Assembly (NCBI RefSeq): GCF_002844195.1
Contig: NZ_PEND01000005.1
Location: 248,001-312,000, forward strand
From: Halegenticoccus soli
GTDB lineage: Archaea > Halobacteriota > Halobacteria > Halobacteriales > Haloferacaceae
DNA length: 64,000 nucleotides
Reading direction: 5' to 3'
The number at the start of each line of letters is the position of its first letter. Position 1 is the stretch's first letter. Below the pieces are notes generated by a model. That model was not told the origin of the DNA, made no database searches, and saw only the letters and a program-made list of their open reading frames with translations. Positions 1 to 7,036 of the stretch are shown piece after piece. A program made the position numbers and the translations under genes.

Positions 1-1884
1 GAGCTACGGTACACCCTGCTCGAAGGAGCCATCTTCGACGACTACGAGGTTCCGACGCGCGAACTCGTCGGGCGTCGAATCGGGACCCTCGCTCCCGATC
101 CGGAGACGCGTGAACTGGTCGAACGGTGCTACGCCGCCGCGCTCGACGGCGAGACGAACTCGTACGAGTTCGAGTGGAACGACCGGGAGTTCCAGGCGTG
201 GACGCTTCCGGTGACGGACGAGAACGGAGAGGTGTTCGCCGGCATGGTCATGACCCAGGACGTCACGGATCGGAAACGGCGCGAGCGTGAGCTCGAACAG
301 TACGAGCGGATCGTCGAGACGATCTGGGACGGCGTCTACGCGGTCGACGAGGACGACCGGTTCGCGCTGGTCAACGACGCCTACGCATCCATGCTCGGGT
401 ACGATCCCGAGGAGCTGCTCGGCGAGCACGCGTCGCGCGTCCACAGCGAAACGACGAACGAGGAGCTCGGTCGACTGAACGAGGAAATGGTAGCCGGCGA
501 GCGCGAGCAGGCGTCCGTCGAACTGGACCTCCGGACGGCCGACGGCGAGACGGTTCCGACCGAAACGAAATTCGGCCCGTACCGGGTCGACGGCGAGCGG
601 TACGGGCGCGTCGGCGTAACCCGCGACGTCACGGATCGGAAGCGCCGGGAGCGGCAGCTCGACCGCCAGCGCGAGCGGCTCGCGGCGCTGAACAACCTGA
701 ACGGCGTCGTCCGCGACATCAACGAGGCGCTCGTCAGACAGTCGACCCGCGGGGAGATCGAGCGGACGGTCTGTGAGCGACTCGCCGCGTCGGACTCGTA
801 CCGGTTCGCTTGGATCGCCGAAGTTGATCCGAAGGAGCGATCGATCCGGCCGCGGGTGGAAGCCGGCGTCGACGGCTACCTCGACGAGATCCCGCTCTCG
901 GTCGAGTCGGACGAGCCGACCGGCCGCGGGCCGGTCGGCAGGACCGTTCGGACGAGGAAAACGCAGGTCAGCCAGGATGTGTTCGCCGATCCCGACTTCG
1001 AACCGTGGCGCGAGTACGCCGAAAAGTACGGGTACCGATCAGTCGCCGTGGTCCCGATCGTCCACGAGGACGCCCTCTACGGGATTTTGGGCGTGTATGC
1101 CCGCCGGACGGACGCCTTCACAGGCGAAGAGCGGGAAGTAATCGACCAGTTAGGGGAAATCGTCGGCCACACGATCGCGGCGGTCGAGCGCAAGCGGGCG
1201 CTGATGAGCGACGACGTCGTCGAGGTCGAGTTCCGTCTCCGCGACGTCTTCGACGCGATCGACGTCCGGGCGACAGCGGACGGAACGATCACCCTCGACC
1301 GAACAGTGCCCGTCGGCGGCGGGACGTACCTCGAGTACGGAACCGCGACCGAGGACGCGGTAGACGCCCTAGAGACGCTCGTCGAGCGCCTCCCCCACTG
1401 GGAGGACGTGACGATCCTCAGCCGACGGTTCGGCGACACCACGTTCGAGCTGCGCCTCTCGAAGCCGCCCGTGGTTTCGGCCGTCGCGTCGCACGGCGGC
1501 TACGTCAAGGAAGCGACGATCGAGGACGGTGATTACCACATGACCATTCACCTCCCTCCGTCCGTCGACGTCAGAGACGTCACCCGCACGGTCCAGAGCG
1601 CGTATCCCGAGATCGAGATGGTGACGCGTCGACAGATCGCCCGCACCGATGAGGCTCCGAAACGGATCGAACGGACGTTCACGGAGGACCTGACCGACCA
1701 CCAGCGGACCGCCTTAGAGGTCGCCTTTCACTCGGGCTTCTTCGAGTGGCCTCGGGATAGCTCCGGCGAGGAGGTGGCCGCCTCGCTCGGGGTGAGTCCC
1801 TCCACGTTCCACCAGCACGTCCGACTCGCGGAAAAGAAGCTCTTCGGGGCGTTGTTTACCGAGCCACGACCGCTGAGGGAGTAG
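1..1884 (+). CDS. PAS/GAF sensor with Bat-type HTH_10 output domain (5' end outside window)
   Basis: The reading frame is open from base 1, so the protein begins before the window; 627 residues are visible. In order they show the end of one PAS domain (with the connector VMTQDVTDRKRRERELEQYE), a second complete PAS domain, a GAF domain (roughly residues 240-395), a bacterio-opsin-activator-type central region, and a C-terminal HTH_10 domain (LTDHQRTALEVAFHSGFFEW onward). This is the arrangement of haloarchaeal Bat-like one-component regulators, which sense small molecules, redox or light and bind DNA. No kinase domain is visible, so it probably acts directly on transcription. Ligand and targets cannot be read from the sequence. 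Confidence 0.9.
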   Translation, partial: ELRYTLLEGAIFDDYEVPTRELVGRRIGTLAPDPETRELVERCYAAALDGETNSYEFEWNDREFQAWTLPVTDENGEVFAGMVMTQDVTDRKRRERELEQYERIVETIWDGVYAVDEDDRFALVNDAYASMLGYDPEELLGEHASRVHSETTNEELGRLNEEMVAGEREQASVELDLRTADGETVPTETKFGPYRVDGERYGRVGVTRDVTDRKRRERQLDRQRERLAALNNLNGVVRDINEALVRQSTRGEIERTVCERLAASDSYRFAWIAEVDPKERSIRPRVEAGVDGYLDEIPLSVESDEPTGRGPVGRTVRTRKTQVSQDVFADPDFEPWREYAEKYGYRSVAVVPIVHEDALYGILGVYARRTDAFTGEEREVIDQLGEIVGHTIAAVERKRALMSDDVVEVEFRLRDVFDAIDVRATADGTITLDRTVPVGGGTYLEYGTATEDAVDALETLVERLPHWEDVTILSRRFGDTTFELRLSKPPVVSAVASHGGYVKEATIEDGDYHMTIHLPPSVDVRDVTRTVQSAYPEIEMVTRRQIARTDEAPKRIERTFTEDLTDHQRTALEVAFHSGFFEWPRDSSGEEVAASLGVSPSTFHQHVRLAEKKLFGALFTEPRPLRE

Positions 1885-1967
1885 TCAACTTGGGGGATCG
1901 GGGAGAGCACCCCGAACGCCGTCGCTTACCGCACGCCGTTTCCCAAACGATCGGCCGTATCAAACTA

Positions 1968-1984
1968 TTGAACGCAATCGTTGA
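1968..1984. promoter_or_regulatory. imperfect dyad upstream of the DUF7344 gene
   Basis: TTGAACGCAATCGTTGA is an imperfect dyad about 39 nt before the ATG at 2023. A near copy lies at 2909-2926; 14 of the 16 core bases are identical. Sharing across two intergenic positions suggests a binding site for one regulator, possibly the adjacent DUF7344 protein itself; this is inference. Confidence 0.35.
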
Positions 1985-2022
1985 GGCGGTAGGTGGATAG
2001 TTGCTCGTCGAAACGTACGCCC

Positions 2023-2706
2023 ATGAATGGAACACCGATCGGAGCCTCCGACCGGACCGAAACGCCCTCTCTGGACGTCGTGTGTGAGCTTCTCGCCCGC
2101 CCGCGTCGGCAACTGCTTCTCGAGACGCTCACCGCGAGGACGCGCCCGATCTCCGAGCGCGACCTCGCAGCGCGGGTCGCCGCTCGCGAGCGGGACAGGC
2201 CGCCCGCTGAGATCCCTTCGGAGGATTTCGCGCACGTTTTCGCCTCGATTCACCATACTCACCTCCCGAAGTTACGAAACGCTGGGGTCGTCTCGTGGGA
2301 CGCGACCCGGAGCACTGTTCGGCTCAAACCGAGCGTCGATCCGAGCGGCTGGGGTGCCCTCGGGGAGTTTCTCTGCGATCCCGCGGTTCCCGCCCGGTCA
2401 ATCGCGACCGGCGCGACCATTCTGGCGACTCCGGAGCGGCGCGCCGTTCTCTCTGCGCTCCACGGGGCGAACGCCGATCTTCCCGTAAACGAACTCGCGA
2501 ACCGCGTCGCGGCACTCGCAGGGGAGTCCGAAAACGTCGATATGCCCCGCGATACGCCGGACCGCGTCCTTCCGTCGCTGCACCATCGTTCTTTGCCGAA
2601 ACTCGCCGCTCTCGGCGCGATCAAGTACGACCGCGAGGCGAAGGTCGTCGCGCTCCGGAGCCTTCCAGTCCCCGTGAGAGCGTGGCTCGATCGCGTGGAG
2701 GGGTGA
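2023..2706 (+). CDS. tandem DUF7344-domain (winged-helix-like) protein
   Basis: The 227-residue protein contains two copies of the haloarchaeal DUF7344 module. Each starts with an L-ARPRRQLLL or TPERRAVL type helix and ends in the hallmark (I/L)HH-(T/R)-(H/S)LPKL followed by a short wing (GVVSWD, GAIKYD). DUF7344 proteins are thought to be winged-helix regulators; a duplicated copy would resemble a covalent dimer. ATG 2023 was preferred over an upstream in-frame start at 1993 because homologous modules begin near here and the dyad at 1968-1984 leaves room for a promoter. DNA targets are unknown. Confidence 0.75.
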   Translation: MNGTPIGASDRTETPSLDVVCELLARPRRQLLLETLTARTRPISERDLAARVAARERDRPPAEIPSEDFAHVFASIHHTHLPKLRNAGVVSWDATRSTVRLKPSVDPSGWGALGEFLCDPAVPARSIATGATILATPERRAVLSALHGANADLPVNELANRVAALAGESENVDMPRDTPDRVLPSLHHRSLPKLAALGAIKYDREAKVVALRSLPVPVRAWLDRVEG

Positions 2707-3099
2707 AAGCAAAACGGCCCCGTTCCGATGAACGCTGTACCCGGATTCTTCGACCGAGTAGCGGGTCCTCGATGCGCGCGACCTTCCTCGACGTTCTCTC
2801 CGCAGTAGCCTCGATCGAGAACTCGAGGATTCGCCCCGAGTCGCCGTTCAGGACCCGACGAACGGGTGTTCTCGTCCCAGATGTCCCCTGTAACGAATAC
2901 TCAGATTACTGAAGGCAATCGTTCAGAAAAACGCCTTAGGTCTCCTCTGGGCGTCGCTCCTTCCTAATGAAAGGCGTCGAACTGGGACCGTCCCGGTCGG
3001 CGGACGTCCCGCCGCTGGCGAGAGGACGGCGCAGGAGAAATGCACAGAAGACGGGGCACCGGTCGAGCAGAAAAATAAGCGCACAGGCAGGGATCACCG
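2707..3099. other. intergenic region with a dyad but no convincing gene
   Basis: About 390 bases without a reading frame that looks like a real haloarchaeal protein. It contains the dyad CTGAAGGCAATCGTTCAG (2909-2926), a near copy of the one at 1968-1984, and an A-rich TATA-like box (about 3071-3078) that probably serves the interrupted zinc-ribbon gene starting near 3100. Short frames in both strands have Arg/Pro/Ser-rich shadow composition. Confidence 0.5.
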
Positions 3100-3174
3100 T
3101 TGCAAACAGATGACCGTCGATTGGACGAAACGTGGACGTATTGTCACGAGTGTGGCGCTGAGAGGCCCTATCGG
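3100..3174 (+). pseudogene. 5' fragment of IS-interrupted small zinc-ribbon protein
   Basis: From TTG 3100 (or TTG 3121) the frame reads LDETWTYCHECGAERPYR and then runs into insertion element A exactly at a codon boundary. The 3' fragment resumes at 5039 in the same frame. Joining the two gives a protein of about 70 residues with two CxxCGAE knuckles, typical of small haloarchaeal zinc-ribbon proteins. A TATA-like AAAAATAA about 22-29 nt upstream of TTG 3100 fits a leaderless start. An ATG at 3110 lies in another frame, so the native start is uncertain. Function is unknown. Confidence 0.65.
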
Positions 3175-3221
3175 TTGACATCCTCCCACGACTGAAGTCG
3201 TGGGATTCCTTCGGTCGGGGT

Positions 3222-4514
3222 CTATCCGCCGACGAAGGTCTTTTGCTGGTGCGTGCGAACCTCGTTGAGACGAGAGTGTGATGACTCTGCCCACTGGTGG
3301 GCGTCCCACTTGAGGCGCACGGGACGTGCCATCGCCCCTACTTCGCTGTTCGTGTCTCGATTCAGGAACGTCGCCGACGCGGTGAGGTCTGCGTGGCCCT
3401 CGAAGCCACACGGACAGGTGAGCGTATCGCTGTGGCGGACCGTCTTGTCGTGCTCGCCACAGTCGGGACACTCTTGAGAGGTCCATGCTTCCGACCGGGG
3501 TTCGACCTCCATGCCGTATTCCTCGGCGGTGTACGCCAGCCGGTTCAGGAACGCGCGAAACGCCCAGAAGTTGTGCGTTTTCGCGTTCGCTTCGACCGAC
3601 CAATGCGTGTCGAGGACGCCCGTGAGGTCGCCGACGACCACCGTCGAAACGCCGTCGGCGTGTAGGCGCTCCATGAGGTCTCTGGCGAGCGCGTCCATCG
3701 CATGGTCTCGCCGTCGGGTTCGGCTCCGATACAACCGTCGGATACGGCGGGTGCTGTATCGGCCTTCGTCGGCTTTGGCGAGTGCCTGATACTCGGCGAT
3801 TCGTTCCGTTGTCTCGCGGAAGCGGGCGAACAAGTCCCTGCCTTCGTACAGGAACTGTTTGCTAGTAGTCGTACTGCACGCGACGATGTTGTTCGCACCT
3901 ACATCCAGAGCAGCCGTTTCGTCGGCTAATGGTGTGTCCTGCCGAGAACAGTGTTTGACAGGTTGAATGGCCCTGAATTGGTCGGAACGCTCGTCGTAGA
4001 ACAGTTCGAGCTGGCACTGGTCGCCCGTCCACTTCGGTTCCCCCCGAACCTCGAGGCGAAGCCGTTCGCGGTGTCCGATGTCGAACTCGTCTTTCAGGTC
4101 TTTGCCGACCGAGATTTCGAGTATCGACTGGTTGCTGTTGCCGGTCGCCCACCGAAGCCGGTACATATCGTTGCGGATGTACGACTGGAGGTCGCGGCCT
4201 TCTTCCTCGTTGCCCCAGTAGTCGGGAAGCCCGTTCGCTTCGCCGGATTCCTTGAGCTTGAAGAACGAACGCCACGCTTGGTCGTTCTTCCGAATCACCT
4301 GTTGGGCCGTTGCGCTTCCGAGAACGCCGACGTACTGTTTGCGGTAGTCGGTGGTGTCCCAGACGGATTTGTTGATGTCCGGGTCGGTGAAGTTCTGCCG
4401 ACGCTCATAGTTTAACTGGTTCCAGAGACTCGCCGAAGCGTCCAACACCCGCCGGAGGCACTTCTCGTCCGCGTCCGACCGGGGGACGACTCGGAAGGTG
4501 TTCATGCGCTTCAT
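3222..4514 (-). CDS. tnpB: RNA-guided endonuclease-like protein TnpB (IS605/OrfB)
   Basis: 430 residues. The N-terminus has the TnpB fold region ([30 protein letters not shown]). RuvC motif I is ALDVGANN. The zinc ribbon is [21 protein letters not shown], followed by motif III with Asp in HADLTAS. Motif II reads [14 protein letters not shown], with Gly where the catalytic Glu is usually found, so nuclease activity is questionable. The tnpA stop TGA overlaps the ATG at 4514, so the two are translationally coupled; an internal ATG at 4505 is an alternative start. Known TnpB proteins use an RNA from the element's right end to guide cleavage of the empty donor site. Confidence 0.9.
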   Translation of the reverse strand: MKRMNTFRVVPRSDADEKCLRRVLDASASLWNQLNYERRQNFTDPDINKSVWDTTDYRKQYVGVLGSATAQQVIRKNDQAWRSFFKLKESGEANGLPDYWGNEEEGRDLQSYIRNDMYRLRWATGNSNQSILEISVGKDLKDEFDIGHRERLRLEVRGEPKWTGDQCQLELFYDERSDQFRAIQPVKHCSRQDTPLADETAALDVGANNIVACSTTTSKQFLYEGRDLFARFRETTERIAEYQALAKADEGRYSTRRIRRLYRSRTRRRDHAMDALARDLMERLHADGVSTVVVGDLTGVLDTHWSVEANAKTHNFWAFRAFLNRLAYTAEEYGMEVEPRSEAWTSQECPDCGEHDKTVRHSDTLTCPCGFEGHADLTASATFLNRDTNSEVGAMARPVRLKWDAHQWAESSHSRLNEVRTHQQKTFVGG

Positions 4515-4903
4515 TGGCCGGTTTGAGCCTCGATGTATTCCTCGATAACGTCGTCCGATACTACACCGGCAGAGGACACGAAGTAGCTTCGTGTCCACAT
4601 CGACGGCAGGCCCATACTTCCGAACTCGTCGCGGAGAACGCGCGACGAGTAGCCTTTGACCTGTTGGATGATTTTGTTCGGTGCGAGTTTCGGATTGCCC
4701 TCGATGAACAGGTGAACGTGGTCGGGCTGGATAGCCAAACTGAGTATGTCCACGCCGAGTTCGTCCGCCTTGTCGTGAATGAGGGCGTCGAGCCGGTTGG
4801 CCACCTCGTCGGTGAGCACTGCCTTGCGGTACTTCGGACACCAGATGAAGTGGTAGTGCAGGTTGTGGATTGTGGTCCGTTCCCTGCTGTATCCGCGAGG
4901 CAT
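4511..4903 (-). CDS. tnpA: IS200/IS605 Y1 HUH transposase TnpA
   Basis: 130 residues, the usual size for IS200-type TnpA. It has the conserved N-terminus [17 protein letters not shown], the HUH motif in QPDHVHLF and the catalytic Tyr in [11 protein letters not shown]. TnpA excises and inserts the element as single-stranded DNA after recognising the end hairpins. Start chosen at ATG 4903 ([10 protein letters not shown]); the upstream in-frame ATG at 4948 adds atypical hydrophobic residues. The coding DNA contains two perfect 10-bp-arm inverted repeats (4574-4596 and 4624-4650), one of them over the catalytic Tyr codon. Confidence 0.92.
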   Translation of the reverse strand: MPRGYSRERTTIHNLHYHFIWCPKYRKAVLTDEVANRLDALIHDKADELGVDILSLAIQPDHVHLFIEGNPKLAPNKIIQQVKGYSSRVLRDEFGSMGLPSMWTRSYFVSSAGVVSDDVIEEYIEAQTGQ

Positions 4904-5038
4904 TGGCAGTAGATAGACAGTGAACAAGCATAAGTGTATTGTCTCCATTGAGACCCCGGCCGGGCCACCGTCGGTGGTTGTGGCCGAGTTGTCCGCTCAG
5001 ACCCACGACTGAAGTCGTGGGCTTCCGCTCGATTCTCT

Positions 5039-5182
5039 GTCAAACTCGCGCTCCAGAAGACGACGAACGAGGTCGAGGTGGCTCCCGAAAACGTCAAATT
5101 CGCCCGGGCGCCCGTGCGGACGGCAGTTTGCCGCGAGTGCGGAGCCGAAACGCGCGACTCGCGGTTTCACCGCGGCAACTGA
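5039..5182 (+). pseudogene. 3' fragment of IS-interrupted small zinc-ribbon protein
   Basis: Continues the frame broken at 3174: [14 protein letters not shown], then FARAPVRTAVCRECGAETRD and a TGA stop at 5180-5182. The second CxxCGAE knuckle pairs with the first at the 5' fragment to complete a predicted zinc-binding site. Without element A the gene would be intact, so the insertion looks recent and this strain is a probable natural knockout. No function is assigned. Confidence 0.65.
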
Positions 5183-5578
5183 CGCGCAACGCGCTCTCCG
5201 GCCTCCGAGCCGAAGACGTTTCGCTACCACTCTCGGCCGTACCGACTCCGCGGAGAGACCCCGTTACGACGCACCTAGACCCCGTGGGGTTGCGAGACCG
5301 CCACGCAGACATATCGTTAGACCAGAGAGGGTATTTAATCATTAATTAATCGCAAATATAATTATATATATGAAAATAGCATAATTCCGGTACAGACGTC
5401 CAATAGAATCAAGTGCGTTCTCCACCGGCGTCGCGTTCAGCTCATTCTTCGGTGGCTGTCGATCCAAGTAGTTTCGGTCGTCTCGACCCCCTTCGAGTGC
5501 TCACCCACGGCGGTACCCCGCGTCGCACTGTCCCCCGAGGGCAGAGGGATTTATGTTCGCGATCCCCTAGCGGTACGT
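5183..5578. other. intergenic region with a strongly AT-rich block
   Basis: No gene recognised. Bases about 5330-5390 are almost pure A/T (for example ATTAATTAAT and ATAATTATATATAT) inside an otherwise GC-rich chromosome. Nearer the ferredoxin gene, TTATGTTC at 5551-5558 is positioned 21-28 nt before GTG 5579 and can act as its TATA box. The AT block is too far upstream to be that gene's core promoter; it could be an upstream activating region or a remnant of foreign DNA. Confidence 0.5.
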
Positions 5579-6223
5579 GTGGATTCCCCGTTCGACGTTC
5601 TAGGAATCGACTCGGATGCGGACGACGCGGAGATCAAGCAAGCGTACAGGCAGCGGGTGAAGCAGGCCCACCCGGATCACGGCGGTTCCCAGAAGGAGTT
5701 TCGGCTAGTCCGAGCAGCGTACGAGGAGATCCGGACGGGAGACCGAAACGGGAAGTACGCCGACGACCCCGAGAGCGTAGAAGAGCAGCGCCGGCGAGAG
5801 GGGCTACAGGTGGAGTACGTGAACTACGAAGTCCTCGAGGAGTACGGCTGGGACCTCGACGACGAGGACCTCTTCGAGAAAGCGTCCGCTGCGGGGCTCG
5901 ATCCGGCCGACCACGGTCGAATTCTGGTGCGGCCGCGCGAGTCCCTCCTCGAAGCCGCCGAGAACCGCGGATTCGCGTGGCCGTACGCCTGTCGGGGAGG
6001 GGCGTGCGCGAACTGTGCGGTCGCGGTCGTCGAGGGCGAGGCGGAAACATACATAGACAACGTCCTCCCCCCGGAGATGATCGAACGCGGCGTCCGGTTA
6101 TCCTGTATCAGCGCGCCGATCACGGAGAACATGAAGGTCGTCTACAACGTCAAAAACATGCCCTACCTCGACGAGCTTCGATTGCCGCCCGACCGGTTCG
6201 ACCGGGCGTACCCGACTGATTGA
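5579..6223 (+). CDS. J-domain-fused [2Fe-2S] ferredoxin
   Basis: 214 residues. Residues 1-60 form a DnaJ-like domain (FDVLGIDSDADDAEIKQAYR, then HPDHGG with the HPD motif). The C-terminal half is a plant-type [2Fe-2S] ferredoxin with CRGGACANC and a distal Cys in RLSCIS. This fusion is characteristic of haloarchaea. It probably carries electrons for 2-oxoacid or aldehyde oxidoreductases such as the AOR at 9046, while the J domain may recruit DnaK for cluster assembly. GTG 5579 is the start because it gives a complete J domain and sits about 28 nt after a TATA-like box. Confidence 0.9.
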   Translation: MDSPFDVLGIDSDADDAEIKQAYRQRVKQAHPDHGGSQKEFRLVRAAYEEIRTGDRNGKYADDPESVEEQRRREGLQVEYVNYEVLEEYGWDLDDEDLFEKASAAGLDPADHGRILVRPRESLLEAAENRGFAWPYACRGGACANCAVAVVEGEAETYIDNVLPPEMIERGVRLSCISAPITENMKVVYNVKNMPYLDELRLPPDRFDRAYPTD

Positions 6224-6401
6224 ACGCGGAGCCGCCGGGAGCCTTACGGTCGCGTCGGCAAACAGCGCGAGCGCCCACGCCGTCTCGATGCGCCCCTCGA
6301 AGGCGGTAACCTCCTCTGCGCTCACTTCCCCCAGTGCCGTAGGCACGAACTCGCCGTTGGAACGCTCTATCAGGTCGTTTTCGCGGAGGGACTCGTGAGA
6401 C
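6224..6401 (-). pseudogene. possible gene remnant abutting insertion element B
   Basis: A minus-strand frame reading SHESLRENDLIERSNGEFVP has natural haloarchaeal composition and resembles part of a small winged-helix protein. It is cut at its 5' side by the left end of element B at 6402 (the apparent ATG comes from the element), and its 3' side runs into the ferredoxin gene. No matching upstream half is found beyond the element at 8348. It may be a truncated gene or simply a spurious frame; confidence is low. Confidence 0.3.
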
Positions 6402-6540
6402 ATAGTGCGAGCGCATACCCGCGTCTTCAGGCGCGGGTCAAACGGACAATAGCGTACACAACCACCGACGATGGCACGGCTGAATTTACCACCGTCTAGG
6501 GTAGTTTTGAGATAATATAGCTACATAGTGTGTAGTACGG

Positions 6541-6975
6541 CTGAAGACCACACGGCATGCAACGTACAACCTCAACTACCACATAGTGTGGATGCCGAAG
6601 TCTCGCAGAACCGACGGTTCTGCGGACATCGCGGAACTCTGTTCCGCCCAGTACCGAAACTCGGTACTCGTCGGTGACGTTGCAACCCGTGTGCGAGACA
6701 TCCTCCACGAAATCGCTGACGCAAAGGGCTTGGAGATTATCGACCTGACCGTTCAACCCGACCACGTTCACCTGTTCGTCAGTAGCCCGCCGAAACACGC
6801 TCCGTCGCTTCTCGCCAACTGGTTCAAGGGCATTTCCTCACGGAAATACAACCACTGCTACGCCGACAACGACGGCGAGAAAATCAAGTGGGAACGCGGC
6901 TACTACGCAGGAACAGCGGGACACGTCTCCAGTGAAACCATCGAAAAATACATCCAGCGTCACCAGAACTCATGA
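6541..6975 (+). pseudogene. tnpA: defective tnpA of element B
   Basis: Recognisable Y1 transposase: KTTRHATYNLNYHIVW, then the HUH motif in QPDHVHLF and the catalytic Tyr in RGYYAGTAG. After an in-frame TAG at 6526 there is no ATG, GTG or TTG before this conserved N-terminus; the first is GTG 6583, too late for a full domain. Seventeen extra codons (6601-6651) split the near-universal W-x-PKYR motif between PK and YR and contain two perfect hairpins. The stop at 6973-6975 lies inside a 20-bp palindrome. Confidence 0.8.
6601..6651. repeat. 51-bp twin-hairpin insert inside tnpA (copy 1)
   Basis: Hairpin 1 is 6604-6624, with 9-bp arms CGCAGAACC and GGTTCTGCG and loop GAC. A 6-nt spacer follows. 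Hairpin 2 is 6631-6647, with 7-bp arms GCGGAAC and GTTCCGC and loop TCT. All arms match perfectly. Removing exactly 51 bp rejoins the conserved PK-YR motif of TnpA in frame. A second insert of the same geometry lies at 49254-49308 in another element, which argues for a small mobile or recombinogenic palindromic unit. Confidence 0.7.
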
Positions 6976-7009
6976 GTTCTGGTTGGCCAGCAAGAACACC
7001 GTTGGTGTT
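6963..7009. repeat. hairpin cluster at the tnpA-tnpB junction
   Basis: The perfect 20-bp palindrome CCAGAACTCATGAGTTCTGG (6963-6982) is followed 12 nt later by arms AACACC and GGTGTT around loop GTT (6995-7009). The core CAGAAC...GTTCTG is the same as in the twin-hairpin inserts at 6601 and 49254. It separates tnpA and tnpB by about 60 nt, whereas they overlap in element A, suggesting that it too is inserted sequence. Confidence 0.5.
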
Positions 7010-7036
7010 TTCGCAACGTCACGAAGAGGGCGAACA

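Larger units (their letters stand above)
3175..5038 (-). mobile_element. IS200/IS605-type element A (tnpA + tnpB, intact)
   Basis: A 1,864-bp element on the minus strand encoding a Y1 transposase and TnpB. Both ends carry the identical 20-nt stem-loop CCCACGACTGAAGTCGTGGG (3185-3204 and 5002-5021), as expected for hairpins recognised by TnpA. On the coding strand the left flank ends TTTGAC and the right end finishes in GTCAA, a typical pattern for this single-strand-transposing family, and no target duplication is present. The boundaries are supported independently because removing 3175-5038 restores an open zinc-ribbon gene. A TnpB guide RNA (omegaRNA) would be expected from the right end near 3175-3300. 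Confidence 0.88.

Noticed and set aside
2936-3181. minus-strand 81-codon frame with a hydrophobic stretch
   Set aside because: No family resemblance, ends against IS DNA, and overlaps the start and promoter of the interrupted zinc-ribbon gene on the other strand.
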